A stretch of 64,000 nt of DNA. Source: Phyllobacterium sp. OV277 (GTDB taxonomy: Bacteria; Pseudomonadota; Alphaproteobacteria; Rhizobiales; Rhizobiaceae). The stretch's first letter is position 1; every line of letters begins with the position of its first letter. The stretch is from contig NZ_FNIY01000001.1 of NCBI RefSeq assembly GCF_900104355.1, forward strand, positions 620,001 through 684,000. The letters are read 5' to 3'. The position numbers and the translations under genes were made by a program. The notes under the pieces were generated by a model. It did not search any database. It was given only the letters and a program-made list of their open reading frames with translations, and had not been told where the DNA came from. This document shows positions 35,403-46,201 of this stretch, in pieces.

Positions 35403-36407
35403 TCAACGCTTGGTGAAAACCTTGTCCAGAATCCCGCCTTCGGCAAAATGCTCCTTGGACAACTTATCCCAACCGCCGAATACATCTTCCACTTTAAGCA
35501 ACCGTGTTTCAGGGAACTGCGCGGCATATTTCGCTTTAACCGTTGCATCATTCACGCGGTTATAATTCTGGGCAAGAATGTCCTGCCCTTCAGGCGTGTA
35601 CAGGAATTTCAGATAGCTTTCGGCAATCGCCCGCGATCCGCGCTTGTCGACCACCTTGTCAACGACGGTAACGGGAAATTCGGCGAGAAGGCTGACCGGC
35701 GGTACAACCGCCTCATACTTGTCTTCGCCCAATTGCTTGCGTGTGCCCAGCACCTCAGCTTCAAAGGTAATCAGCACGTCGCCAATGCCACGCTCAGCAA
35801 AGGTGGTTGTCGCGGCACGCCCGCCCGTGTCAAACACCGGCACATTGGCGAAGAGCTTTTTGACAAACTCCTGCGCCTTGGCCTGATCCTTGTTGTTGAC
35901 TTCAAGCGCATAGGCATAGGCGGCCAGATAGGTATAGCGCGCATTGCCTGATGTTTTAGGATTGGGGAAAATCACCTTCACATCATCGCGAGTGAGATCG
36001 TCCCAGTTCTTGATGTGTTTTGGATTTCCGGCGCGCACCAGAAAAGCCGGCAGGGAATAATAAGGCGAGGAATTGTTGGGCAGACGTGACTGCCAGTCGG
36101 CGGGAATGAAATTGCCCTTGTCATGCAGAACCTGAACGTCGGTGACCTGATTGAAGGTCACGACATCGGCTTCCAGCCCTTCAAGAATGGACCGCGCCTG
36201 CTTTGACGAGCCGGCATGCGACTGGTTGACGGTGATGTCCTTGCCCGCCTCCTTCTTGTAGGCGGCGGTGAATGCCTTGTTGACCTGCTCGTAAAGCTCG
36301 CGCGAAATATCGTAGGAAACATTGAGAATTTCCGTTGGCTCCGCAGCTTTCACGGGCCCAAGACCCAGTGCCAGAGCAACTGTGGCATAGACGAACAGTC
36401 TTTTCAT
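35403..36407 (-). CDS. sbp: Periplasmic sulfate-binding protein
   Basis: A 334-residue periplasmic receptor that delivers sulfate to CysTW. The signal peptide spans about residues 1-21 (cut after VKA). Mature-protein motifs are LNVSYDISRELYEQVN, NQSHAGSSKQARSI (sulfate-binding loop, about residues 56-70) and TGGRAATTTFAERG. Start at ATG 36407 with GGGAGAA upstream; the longer frame adds 13 residues without a signal-like start. It leads the minus-strand operon sbp-cysT-cysW. A regulator of the Rrf2 family lies about 770 bases away in the opposite direction. Confidence 0.94.
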   Translation of the reverse strand: MKRLFVYATVALALGLGPVKAAEPTEILNVSYDISRELYEQVNKAFTAAYKKEAGKDITVNQSHAGSSKQARSILEGLEADVVTFNQVTDVQVLHDKGNFIPADWQSRLPNNSSPYYSLPAFLVRAGNPKHIKNWDDLTRDDVKVIFPNPKTSGNARYTYLAAYAYALEVNNKDQAKAQEFVKKLFANVPVFDTGGRAATTTFAERGIGDVLITFEAEVLGTRKQLGEDKYEAVVPPVSLLAEFPVTVVDKVVDKRGSRAIAESYLKFLYTPEGQDILAQNYNRVNDATVKAKYAAQFPETRLLKVEDVFGGWDKLSKEHFAEGGILDKVFTKR

Positions 36408-36682
36408 TGCATTCTCCCAAGCAAACGGCACGGAACGCGCCATCATTATTGACCCAGCCCAATCCGACCCGACGATTTCATAGGAGAACGGATATTTTTT
36501 CTTAGGATGCCGCCAAATTTCCGGGAGAGGAAGAATTGAAGTTCCAACAATGATGAGCTTGTTAAAATGTTATTCCAAGAAATACGTAAATTGAAATATT
36601 CTCCCTGAGTATCAGGGCTGCTTGCGCAATTGATTTCTACCCCCGCTGCTGTGCGAGGGCGCGTCCCAGTGGAAAAAGCGGC

Positions 36683-36874
36683 TTACCAGAAGCCGCGATG
36701 CTGCCAGCACCAGAGGAAATCTTCTTCGGTCCAATTGCGATGACGCTTGGCCGAAGCCTCCTGGCTGTCCCGCTTCTTTGGATCACTTGCATCGGAATCG
36801 AGTGTTTCGGCGACAAATACCTCGCGCCACAGACGCTCGGCCCGATTAAAAATGCCGGATACTTCACTGTACAT
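36683..36874 (-). CDS. Small tryptophan-rich hypothetical protein
   Basis: A 63-residue acidic/basic protein with four tryptophans, including a WTEEDFLWCWQHRGFW end. An excellent AGGAGG ribosome site sits eight bases before the ATG at 36874, which is why I accept it despite its size. No signal peptide or membrane span. It lies alone between sbp and the Rrf2 gene, on the minus strand. Function is unknown. Confidence 0.7.
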   Translation of the reverse strand: MYSEVSGIFNRAERLWREVFVAETLDSDASDPKKRDSQEASAKRHRNWTEEDFLWCWQHRGFW

Positions 36875-37143
36875 TGCGACCTCCTGAAACAATTTGGTTG
36901 CAGAGTGCAGCTGCCCTCAAGGGTCAACCGATACTCAATGATGACCGGTTGAAAAAATTTGTCAACAATCACTACCTGTTTAATCGTGTATTGATTTTAA
37001 CGCTTTCGAAACTTCTTGAGCGCTGAATTCTTAATGAAGTATTATTTTTCAGAGCCTTACCGGCCACTTTTAAGACATTTGGCTGCCATGAAAAAACTCC
37101 AATTTTTAACATTTTTACACTAGAAAATGGCACGCGAGGGACT
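36875..37143. other. AT-rich intergenic region before the Rrf2 gene
   Basis: The region holds the promoters of the small protein and of the regulator. It is distinctly AT-rich. I see no RNA gene and no clear operator, although an Rrf2 site would be expected here or in front of sbp. Confidence 0.4.
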
Positions 37144-37179
37144 ATGACTGCGTCTTATAAGATGATCAGGCAACAATAA
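37144..37179 (+). CDS. Possible 11-codon leader peptide overlapping the Rrf2 start
   Basis: ATG at 37144 preceded by GCGAGGGACT, a good ribosome site, opens MTASYKMIRQQ and stops at TAA 37177-37179. The last base of that stop is the first base of the Rrf2 start codon (TAATG). The arrangement suggests translational coupling. It contains no cysteine or other diagnostic codon run, and could be fortuitous. Confidence 0.4.
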   Translation: MTASYKMIRQQ

Positions 37180-37625
37180 TGATTTCGCAGAAAGCCAAAT
37201 ATGCGCTCAGGGCGCTTGTCGTTCTCGCGAGAGCTGACGCCGAAAAGGCTCTGTTCATTTCCGATATTGCGGAAGAACAGAACATTCCGAAAAAATTCCT
37301 CGAACAAATCCTGCTCGACCTGAAGCATCAGGGCATTGTCATGAGCCGCCGCGGCAAGATGGGTGGCTATCTGCTGCTCAAGCAGGCGGAGGACATCACC
37401 TTCGGCGAAGTGCTGCGCCTGATCGATGGCCCGATTGCTCCCCTGCCGTGCCTCAGCAAGATTGCCTATCGCCGCTGTGAAGACTGCGAGAGCGAAGACA
37501 ATTGCGAAATCCGCCATGTTTTCAGTGAAGTTGCCAATGTCACCCGCGGTGTGCTCGATAAAACAACCATCGCCGATTGCCTCGCCTATGGCGGTGATCG
37601 CGGCCTGGCTATGCTCGATAGCTAG
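37179..37625 (+). CDS. Rrf2-family transcriptional regulator
   Basis: A 148-residue winged-helix regulator of the Rrf2 family (IscR, NsrR, CymR, RirA relatives). The N-terminal KAKYALRALVVLAR and the recognition-helix region IPKKFLEQIL (about 36-45) followed by the RRGKMGGYLL wing are characteristic. Four cysteines follow: PCLS (about 90), RRCEDC (100 and 103) and NCE (109), enough to hold an Fe-S cluster or sense thiols. Its position opposite the sulfate operon suggests it controls sulfur uptake, like CymR; this is inference. Confidence 0.88.
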   Translation: MISQKAKYALRALVVLARADAEKALFISDIAEEQNIPKKFLEQILLDLKHQGIVMSRRGKMGGYLLLKQAEDITFGEVLRLIDGPIAPLPCLSKIAYRRCEDCESEDNCEIRHVFSEVANVTRGVLDKTTIADCLAYGGDRGLAMLDS

Positions 37626-37665
37626 GTTCCGCTTTAATTGTCAATGAGTGGTTCTTGATGAGTGT

Positions 37666-37825
37666 TTCGTGGTTCGACAAGCTCACCATGAGGGAGAGGG
37701 ATGATGCAACGCTAATCACGGAGATTGCAGCCCAAACGGTACTGAATATAGCTCCCCTTTCGGTGCAGAATGTAGCTCCCTTTCATCACCCCTCTCCCTC
37801 ATGGTGAGCTTGTCGAACCACGAAC
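37666..37825. repeat. Palindromic intergenic repeat, copy 2
   Basis: Inverted repeat with arms 37666-37700 (TTCGTGGTTCGACAAGCTCA, then CCATGAGGGAGAGGG) and 37790-37825, the exact reverse complement over 35 bases. The centre contains GATGCAACGCTA as in copy 1 and also two near-identical short units, GAATATAGCTCCCCTTT and GAATGTAGCTCCCTTTC. It lies between the Rrf2 gene and the methyltransferase gene. Confidence 0.88.
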
Positions 37826-37856
37826 CACACACCAACCACCACCTCAAAGGACAGCT

Positions 37857-38456
37857 ATGACCGCCAATGATCCGGATACTCTGGCATTTTACGCTGATGA
37901 AGCGGTGCGCTATGCCAATCAGATACAGGCGCGGTCATTTGAGCATCTGGATACATATCTTGCGCTGCTCTCGCCGGGTGCCACCATTCTGGAACTTGGC
38001 TGTGGCGGCGGCGATGATACCGCCCATATGCTGGAGCGCGGATTTAACGTTGCCCCAACAGACGGCTCACCTGAAATAGCTGCCGAAGCACAGAAGCGGC
38101 TGGGTATTCCGGTCAGCGTTTTGCAATTTCAGGATATAACAGCCGAAAATGCCTTTAATGGCGTCTGGGCCAGCGCCTGCCTGCTGCACGTGCCGCGAAC
38201 AGCCCTCCCTGATATTATCGGCCATATTCACCGGGCGCTAAGACCCGATGGCCAGTTCTTTGCAAGCTTCAAGTCAGGCACAGCGGAAGGGCGCGACAGG
38301 TTCGGTCGCTATTTCAACTATCCCTCACCCGACTGGTTGCGAGATGCCTATCAGGCGGATCGCTGGCAGACCATCGACATCCAAACAGTGATGGGCAGCG
38401 GCTATGACAAGGAGCCGACCGAATGGCTCCACGTCACCGCCACCAAGCGCGGCTGA
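37857..38456 (+). CDS. Class I SAM-dependent methyltransferase
   Basis: A 199-residue Rossmann-fold methyltransferase. Motif I is ILELGCGGGDDT (about residues 38-49), with motif II near APTDGSPEIAAEA and motif IV in GVWASACLLHVP. AAGGACAG precedes the start. The substrate cannot be read from the sequence; the pattern is that of small-molecule or tellurite-resistance (TehB-like) methyltransferases. The stop adjoins the thiG stop with no gap. Confidence 0.82.
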   Translation: MTANDPDTLAFYADEAVRYANQIQARSFEHLDTYLALLSPGATILELGCGGGDDTAHMLERGFNVAPTDGSPEIAAEAQKRLGIPVSVLQFQDITAENAFNGVWASACLLHVPRTALPDIIGHIHRALRPDGQFFASFKSGTAEGRDRFGRYFNYPSPDWLRDAYQADRWQTIDIQTVMGSGYDKEPTEWLHVTATKRG

Positions 38457-39230
38457 TCAAGTAAACACCGCCCTGCCGATCACTGGGGTTGACGGCACTG
38501 CCACATCGCGCGGCTCCAGCATGCCCGCATGAAATGCCATGTGGCCAGCGTCCACTGCCTTGGCAAAGGCGGCGGCCATCACGACGGGGTCTCCAGCCTT
38601 CGCGACCGCCGTGTTGAGCAAAATGGCATCAAAGCCAAGCTCCATCACGGTTGCCGCATGGGAGGGCCTGCCGAGCCCCGCATCCACAATCATCGGAACC
38701 TCAGGAAAATGCCCGCGCAAAGCCCGCAAAGCGTGGAGATTGAGTGGTCCCAGCGCCGATCCAATAGGCGCGCACCACGGCATCAGCACTTCACATCCGG
38801 CTTCGAGCAGACGCTCGGCTACAACGAGATCATCGGTTGTATAAGGAAAGACATTGAAGCCGTCGGCGGTGAGGATACGTGCCGCTTCGACCAGTGCAAA
38901 CACATCCGGCTGCAGTGTATCGTGGTTGCCGATCACCTCCAGCTTGATCCAGTTGGTGGCAAAAATATCCCGCGCCATCTGCGCCGTCAGCACCGCCTCT
39001 TTGACCGTATGACACCCGGCCGTATTGGGCAGAACATGCACGCCGAGCGACTGGATCAGCGACCAGAACTTGTCGCCGGATTTGCCGCCTGCCATTTCAC
39101 GCCGCAGGGAAACCGTGACAATCGCGGTTTCTGACGCTTTCACCGCATCCATCAATATGGCGGGCGAAGGGTACTGTGCAGTGCCGAGCAGCAGCCGCGA
39201 GGAGAGCTCGGTGCCATAAAGTTTCAGCAT
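38457..39230 (-). CDS. thiG: Thiazole synthase
   Basis: A 257-residue TIM-barrel enzyme that joins deoxyxylulose-phosphate, dehydroglycine and ThiS-thiocarboxylate sulfur into the thiazole ring of thiamin. The Schiff-base lysine is in WIKLEVIGN (about residue 96), and [14 protein letters not shown] near 180 forms the phosphate-binding region. It is three bases after thiS in the riboswitch-controlled operon. The usual next gene, thiE, is not present; the operon ends here against a convergent gene. Confidence 0.95.
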   Translation of the reverse strand: MLKLYGTELSSRLLLGTAQYPSPAILMDAVKASETAIVTVSLRREMAGGKSGDKFWSLIQSLGVHVLPNTAGCHTVKEAVLTAQMARDIFATNWIKLEVIGNHDTLQPDVFALVEAARILTADGFNVFPYTTDDLVVAERLLEAGCEVLMPWCAPIGSALGPLNLHALRALRGHFPEVPMIVDAGLGRPSHAATVMELGFDAILLNTAVAKAGDPVVMAAAFAKAVDAGHMAFHAGMLEPRDVAVPSTPVIGRAVFT

Positions 39231-39233
39231 GGC

Positions 39234-39431
39234 TCAGCCTCCCTGCCGGGGCGTCAGGATTTCCACCTTGTCGCCTTCATTCAAGGTGAAGGTCGAACGC
39301 GCCGCCGCCCGCACCAACTCGCCATTGAGCGCGGTTGCCAGCCAGTCGCCCTCATAGTCGAGTTCGCCCAGCAGATCGCCAAGCGTTCGGGAGGTAACCT
39401 CCAGCGGTTCTCCATTGATGATAAGTCTCAT
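39234..39431 (-). CDS. thiS: Sulfur carrier protein ThiS
   Basis: A 65-residue ubiquitin-like sulfur carrier. It ends in GG (LTPRQGG), the tail that is adenylated and thiocarboxylated to donate sulfur to ThiG. ATG at 39431, two bases past the thiO stop, is preferred over a TTG at 39437. Confidence 0.93.
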   Translation of the reverse strand: MRLIINGEPLEVTSRTLGDLLGELDYEGDWLATALNGELVRAAARSTFTLNEGDKVEILTPRQGG

Positions 39432-39433
39432 GA

Positions 39434-40386
39434 TCAAGCTGCCTTCTCATATTCAAAAACCATCGCCGCCGCCTGTATTGCCATGGTAGGCGCGAGCAGA
39501 AATCCGTGCCGGTAGAGCCCGTTAATGCTGATCACTTTGCCCTCACGCTGCACACGCGGAAAATTATCCGCATAGGCGGGCCTGACCCCAACACCGGTCT
39601 CAAGGATTGCCGCCTCACCAAACGCCGGGTGCAGGCTGTAGGCGGCATTGAGCAGTTCCATCATCGAGCGGGCGGTGATGGGGCCTGTGGCGTCGCTTTC
39701 GATCATCGTCGCCCCGACCATGAAGATATGGTGCGCACGCGGCACGATATAAACGGGGAATCGCGGGTGGATCAGTCTCACAGGCCGGGCCAGCGAGACA
39801 TCGCGCGTTTGCAGCACAAGCATTTCACCGCGCACCCCGCGCAAATCGGGCTTGGCTGCGCCATAACCGGTGCAATCAACGATGACATCAAAGGTGCCAT
39901 CCGCTTCGCCGCTCACGAACCGGACGCCGGAGGCGGCCAGTTTTTCCGCCAGCATGGTCAAGGCGCGGCGTGGATCCAGATGCGCCTCTTCCTTGAAAAA
40001 CAATCCCCGACGAAACCGCCCTTCAAGATCAGGCTCCAGATCGGCCAATTCCTGCGCGTCCACATGGGAAAACCCTGATGTGCGCGAACCGAACCGGTCC
40101 AGTTCCCGGATATCCCGTGCGGGCGCTAAAACCAATGTGCCGTTGCGCACAACACTTCCGGGCAAAGCTGCCTCCCACCAGCAAGCAGCTTTTAGCCCGA
40201 GTTCAAGCACCTGTTCATCGGCACTTTCCCGCTCGCAATAGGGTGCAAGCATGCCGCCCGCATACCACGATGCGGTGGCGGATGTGTCGCGGCGCGGGTC
40301 AAGGACTGTTATGTCCCCGCCCCGCGCCAACAGTTCATGGGCGGCGGTGAGCCCGGCGACCCCCGCCCCTTTGATGAGAATACGCA

Positions 40387-40387
<1 letters not shown>
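39434..40387 (-). CDS. thiO: Glycine oxidase
   Basis: A 317-residue FAD enzyme that oxidises glycine to the imine used by ThiG for the thiazole ring. The dinucleotide motif GAGVAGLTAAHELLA (about residues 7-21) and the C-terminal YRHGFLLAP segment are typical of ThiO. It replaces the radical ThiH route, consistent with an aerobic organism. Its start shares a base with the thiC stop, and it is followed immediately by thiS. Confidence 0.93.
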
Positions 40388-42237
<1,850 letters not shown>

Positions 42238-42331
42238 TTAAGCGTAAAAACCCAGTTCTGTGCCGGAAGGATGAAAAGAGATTGCGAATCCGAATACGGA
42301 TTATGTGCCGAGGCTGACTCGCATGACTTTC

Positions 42332-42427
42332 GCACCGTCCCTACGCCAGTATGAACTGGATCAGGTTCAACGGGTCACTGCGCTGCAAAAGCCAGCAGAA
42401 TCTCAGCCCCTTGTCGGGACCCCCCTG
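42332..42427 (-). promoter_or_regulatory. TPP (THI-box) riboswitch
   Basis: On the minus strand the RNA has the conserved core elements of the THI box: GGGGCTGAGATT near the 5' side, then ACCCGTTGAACCTGATC, CAGTTCATACTGGCG and AGGGA closing the P1 stem with the opening GTCCC. It lies ahead of thiC with about 110 bases for the expression platform. Confidence 0.95.
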
Positions 42428-42526
42428 GTGAATGTCTTGAATTGAAACCCCGATCCGCCATTTGTCAAGCGAATCAGGAAAACTTGAAGGTGTGGCGCCC
42501 TGGCAGAGCCAGAGCGCAAGAAGATA

Positions 42527-43096
42527 TCAGGAAGCGCGCAGAGGCTTCAAAGCGTTGCTCCACTTGAGCAATTCGCCGATCATCGTATTGGCGCTCGTGA
42601 CAACGAGTTCGTTGGCCTGAAATTCGCCTTCATCGTTGATGAACTGCTGAAATGCGGGAATGGCAACACCCTCTGGGATCGGAACCGTGCGCAAACCGGC
42701 AAGCAGCCCCTTGACCGATTCGACCGAGCGCAACCCGCCCGACATGCCGCCATAGCTGACGAAACCAACCGGCTTGTAGTTCCACTCCTGCCAGAGATAG
42801 ATGATCGCATTGGTCAGGGAGGGCGGGGCAAAAAAGTCATATTCAGGCGTGACGAACACCACCGCATCACCCGCGTCGATCAGTGCGCTCCACTTTTTGG
42901 TATGTTCATGTTCGTATTTTTTGGCGCGCGGATGGTTCGGTTCATCGAAGATTGGCAGGTTTAGATCAGCCAGATCAATCAGCACTGGCTCAAATTGACC
43001 ATCCTGCTTGACGAAATCATGGAACCATTTTGCAACCGGTGAACCGGCGCGGCCCGGACGGGTACTGACTTGGACGATATTGAGCTTGGGTGCCAT
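42527..43096 (-). CDS. NADPH-dependent FMN reductase family protein
   Basis: A 189-residue flavodoxin-like reductase. STRPGRAGSPVAKW near residues 9-22 is the FMN phosphate loop and FVTPEYDFFAPPSLTNAI (about 80-97) the flavin-ring loop of the ArsH/ChrR/azoreductase group. Start at ATG 43096 with GGAGA upstream; the longer frame to 43243 has no ribosome site. It probably reduces quinones, azo compounds or metals at the cost of NADPH. It is a single-gene unit. Confidence 0.87.
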   Translation of the reverse strand: MAPKLNIVQVSTRPGRAGSPVAKWFHDFVKQDGQFEPVLIDLADLNLPIFDEPNHPRAKKYEHEHTKKWSALIDAGDAVVFVTPEYDFFAPPSLTNAIIYLWQEWNYKPVGFVSYGGMSGGLRSVESVKGLLAGLRTVPIPEGVAIPAFQQFINDEGEFQANELVVTSANTMIGELLKWSNALKPLRAS

Positions 43097-43244
43097 TGAG
43101 ACGTCTCCATAGGGCTTGAACGATAGTCCCCATGAATAGGCGCGCCATACGGGAACGCACAAGAAGGCACTTTTTCGAAACCGGGTCATATCGCTGTGAA
43201 CGAACGACTTGGAGCGTCGTGCCGCAAAGTGGGCAGAACGCACA

Positions 43245-43280
43245 CAAAACGAAACCCGCTACGGCGTGACCGTGCGGGTT
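43245..43280 (-). terminator. Terminator downstream of rpsU
   Basis: AACCCGC pairs with GCGGGTT, with an inner ACGG/CCGT stem and one bulge, followed on the minus strand by TCGTTTTG. A second small hairpin (GACCGG/CCGGTC, 43299-43316) precedes it. Confidence 0.65.
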
Positions 43281-43323
43281 CTGTCGCGTTTTACAAGGAC
43301 CGGAAAGCTCCGGTCATTGATGA

Positions 43324-43599
43324 TTATCGGTTATTGCTGAAATCGTTTGAAGCGGCGCCGGGACGGGCAACCCGTTCCTTCTTCTTCGGACCAGGAAGCA
43401 GACCTTCACGCTGTGCCTGCTTGCGCGCTGCCTTGCGGGCGCGGCTGACGGCTTCAGCTTTTTCACGGACACGGCGCTCGGACGGCTTTTCAAAAGCCTG
43501 GCGCGCCTTCATTTCGCGAAAGAGACCTTCGCGCTGCATCTTCTTCTTCAGAACCCGAAGGGCCTGTTCAACATTGTTATCACGGACGAGAACTTGCAA
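43324..43599 (-). CDS. rpsU: 30S ribosomal protein S21
   Basis: A 91-residue basic protein, the small-subunit protein S21 that helps initiation of translation. [20 protein letters not shown] is characteristic, and the lysine/arginine-rich tail is the longer rhizobial form. The start is TTG at 43599, with AAGGAAA seven to ten bases upstream. It is monocistronic. Confidence 0.95.
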   Translation of the reverse strand: MQVLVRDNNVEQALRVLKKKMQREGLFREMKARQAFEKPSERRVREKAEAVSRARKAARKQAQREGLLPGPKKKERVARPGAASNDFSNNR

Positions 43600-43849
43600 T
43601 CGTTTTCCTTACCCATGCTTGTCTCGTCTTGCGAACCTATAAGCCACAATCAGACAAGCGTTTGATGAATTACCACAGTGGCAATCACGAGAAGCGCGGA
43701 CTTTATTCATTCCCGCGCCAAAAATCCAGTGCATCGGAGCAGATTTACTGGCGTGCACTTCATTTCATCCCAGCAAAATACAATATTTCCGCCGGGATGA
43801 ACTTATTCTTCTGCGTCACCCACCCTATCGGGTAGATTTCTGTAAAGAA

Positions 43850-44194
43850 TCAGATCGCAGCAGTGATAATGATTTCGACCTTGTAGTCAGGTGTCGCCAG
43901 CTTGGCTTCGCCGGTGGCGCGTGCAGGTGTGTTGGCCGGATCGACCCATGCATCCCAAACCGCATTCATCTCGGCAAAGTCCTTCATGTCGGCCATCCAG
44001 ATGATAGCCTGCAGGAGCTTGGACTTGTCGGAACCGGCTTCCTTCAGCAAACGGTCAACCGAAGCCAGAACATCCTTGGTCTGCTCGGTAACGCTCTTGC
44101 CGGGTGTGCCTACCTGACCTGCGAGATAAACCGTGTTGCCATGGATAACGGCCTGGCTCATGCGTGGACCGACTTCAATACGACGAATGCTCAT
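43850..44194 (-). CDS. RidA/YjgF-family protein
   Basis: A 114-residue member of the RidA (YjgF/YER057c/UK114) family, which hydrolyses reactive enamine/imine intermediates. GNTVYLAGQVG (about 19-29) and the ending DYKVEIIITAAI are family marks. The usual catalytic arginine near residue 105 is not obvious (its place is in ATPDYKVEI); the variant may act on another substrate. It follows tRNA-Lys on the same strand. GAGACTC precedes the ATG. Confidence 0.88.
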   Translation of the reverse strand: MSIRRIEVGPRMSQAVIHGNTVYLAGQVGTPGKSVTEQTKDVLASVDRLLKEAGSDKSKLLQAIIWMADMKDFAEMNAVWDAWVDPANTPARATGEAKLATPDYKVEIIITAAI

Positions 44195-44239
44195 GGAGAG
44201 TCTCCTCTAGCAGTTTGGGGATAGACGGACGTGTATAAG

Positions 44240-44265
44240 AAAAAAGGGCCATACGGCCCTTTTTT
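44240..44265 (-). terminator. Terminator of tRNA-Lys
   Basis: A perfect 11-base-pair stem AAAAAAGGGCC/GGCCCTTTTTT around a four-base loop with a T-run, eight bases past the tRNA 3' end. Confidence 0.93.
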
Positions 44266-44273
44266 CAAAGAAT

Positions 44274-44349
<76 letters not shown>

Positions 44350-44380
44350 GTCAGCCGTTGTGACGACCGAAGGTGGGGGC

Positions 44381-44409
44381 TCTATAACGGGCCAAAACCG
44401 GACTGTCCA
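44381..44409 (-). promoter_or_regulatory. Sigma-70-type promoter of tRNA-Lys
   Basis: On the minus strand TGGACA (44404-44409) and TATAGA (44381-44386) are separated by exactly 17 bases; the -10 box lies 31 bases before the tRNA. Confidence 0.7.
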
Positions 44410-44452
44410 GCCCTTCATGAAAACTTTATGTCAGCTTTGAACAATAAGTCGC

Positions 44453-45370
44453 TTAAACGAAAAGCTGCCCTTCTGCTGTCTTGACCGCAGAACCGCCGAT
44501 ACGCCCGCCAACAAGCCTCTGGTCGGCAATATCCAGTTCCAGACGCAACCGTGACGGACGGCCCATTTCCTGCCCCTGTTCCAGCCACAGGCGCAGTAAA
44601 CCATCAAGCGGTTCGTCAAAGTAATGGATGGCACCGGCGAAAGCAGCAGTAGCAGACCCGGTCGCCGGGTCCTCATAGGTACCATCGCCGCTCACGAACA
44701 TCCGCGCGTGAAAATGACTGTCATGCAGCGTGGTCTCGCGGCAATAGACATAGGCGGGAAGCTGGCGCTGGCCGATTGTGGGAGCCACCTTCTTCATGGC
44801 TGCCTGATCGATTCGAATGCGGCCCGCCGCGGCCAGCCCATGCACCGGCACGAGAAGATAGGGCACGCCCGCATCCCAGATGGTTGGAACGTGATTCTCG
44901 AAACCGATTTCCTTTGGTTCAAGGCCCAAGGCCCTCGCAAGGGCTATCTTGTCATACTCATAGGGCAGCGGTTCCGGTAATTTGGGAAGATCAAATTCAG
45001 CAAAGGCACCATGGCTGGTCAATTTGACACCGCAGCGAACCGGACCAACCTGCTCTTCCAGAATGATCAGCGCTTCCTGATCATCCGAAACATCGGGGAA
45101 ACGAACCTGTGCCAGGGCAATGGCGGAGCCCACAGTCGGATGACCGGCAAAAGGCATTTCATATTCGGGTGTGAAAATCCGAATTCGTGCCGTATGGGCA
45201 GGATTTTGGGCGGGCAGAACAAAAACCGTCTCGGAGAAATTGAACTCCTGGGCAATCTTCTGCATGGCCACATCGTCAAGGCCAGCGGAATCGTGGACGA
45301 CAGCCAGCGGATTACCCGTCAGAACCTTGTCGGTGAAAACATCATAAACCTGATAACGCCTGCCGCTCAT
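44453..45370 (-). CDS. PhzF-family isomerase
   Basis: A 305-residue protein of the PhzF (phenazine biosynthesis-like) family. [17 protein letters not shown] at the start, the catalytic glutamate in NFSETVFVL (about residue 47), [10 protein letters not shown] (about 75-84) and [16 protein letters not shown] (about 227-242) are the complete signature. Members isomerise or epimerise; with no phenazine genes nearby the substrate is not known. GAGGAG precedes the ATG. Single-gene unit. Confidence 0.9.
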   Translation of the reverse strand: MSGRRYQVYDVFTDKVLTGNPLAVVHDSAGLDDVAMQKIAQEFNFSETVFVLPAQNPAHTARIRIFTPEYEMPFAGHPTVGSAIALAQVRFPDVSDDQEALIILEEQVGPVRCGVKLTSHGAFAEFDLPKLPEPLPYEYDKIALARALGLEPKEIGFENHVPTIWDAGVPYLLVPVHGLAAAGRIRIDQAAMKKVAPTIGQRQLPAYVYCRETTLHDSHFHARMFVSGDGTYEDPATGSATAAFAGAIHYFDEPLDGLLRLWLEQGQEMGRPSRLRLELDIADQRLVGGRIGGSAVKTAEGQLFV

Positions 45371-45638
45371 TTGGTGCTCCTCGTCGAACCTCTGGCAAAA
45401 GTAGAGACTGGAGGGAGCTGATCAAGTTAAACCTTGTGACGGTGACATTCCAGTGAGGCCAGAGCATATACTCGTAAGCGCGTAGCCAAATCGGAATGGC
45501 TGGGAGGTCGAGCGATGCCACTGCCCCCCAAAGCGCGCATGTCCGTCGTCCTAAGCTGACGGGGCGCGCCACGCTGAGTTTTAAAGACGCCGGTGCAGAA
45601 CAGTCTCGGCAGCGGCGACTACCACATAGCCTGACGGA

Positions 45639-46028
45639 CTATGCCGAGGGCAAATCGAAGCCGCTTGGTAGTGATATCCAGATAACAGTTTGCGCCTCTG
45701 GGGAATGACGAGAAAGATGTCCCTTGCCATGCGTGTCCTCTACTAACACGAAGCTACCCGCCTGAACGCGGCGCACCTCTCCGTCGCTCGTCTCGTATTC
45801 AACCGAACCATCCAGCCTGACCGTAAGCACCGGTTCTGGGACGCTATGCCAAGCAACCTCGCGCATGCCTGCCGGAATGTGCGTGAGGCGGACGCGGGAC
45901 GCCTGATAACTGGCAGTAACATCGAACGGCACGGCATCGGGGTGCACCGACCTCTTGGTCGTTGGCAACTCGACTTCGTCGAAATGCGACTCGCCATCCG
46001 GGGTGGCATAGATGCGCAGACACTTCAT
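45639..46028 (-). CDS. Small cupin-like protein
   Basis: A 129-residue protein with a single cupin barrel: HIPAGM, EPVLTVRLDGSVEY, VQAGSFVLVEDTHGKGH form the two half-motifs, with histidines near residues 60 and 100 available for a metal. Start at ATG 46028 after AAGGAG; the longer frame begins at 46079 with no site. Function unknown. To its right and left lie stretches with no gene (45371-45638 and 46029-46201). Confidence 0.75.
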   Translation of the reverse strand: MKCLRIYATPDGESHFDEVELPTTKRSVHPDAVPFDVTASYQASRVRLTHIPAGMREVAWHSVPEPVLTVRLDGSVEYETSDGEVRRVQAGSFVLVEDTHGKGHLSRHSPEAQTVIWISLPSGFDLPSA

Positions 46029-46201
46029 CACAGCTGACTCCTTGTAATTCCCAATGCTCAAACGAAGCACGCGTGCCAAGACGGAAGCGGATGACGCGAC
46101 GGTCTGGGCGAATGCACGGCATATTTAGCAACTTTTCAACTATATTGGCACCATCCGAACTTGGCGATGTCCGGTTGGAGTCTGCAATTCACCGGATAGC
46201 C

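Noticed and set aside
37088-37123. Short frame MKKLQFLTFLH upstream of the Rrf2 gene
   Set aside because: No ribosome site and no overlap with another gene; AT-rich chance frame. The overlapping leader at 37144 is the better candidate.
45371-45638. Possible gene or decayed mobile element between the PhzF and cupin genes
   Set aside because: Frames here are interrupted and none resembles a transposase or known family; no terminal repeats are seen. I leave it as non-coding.
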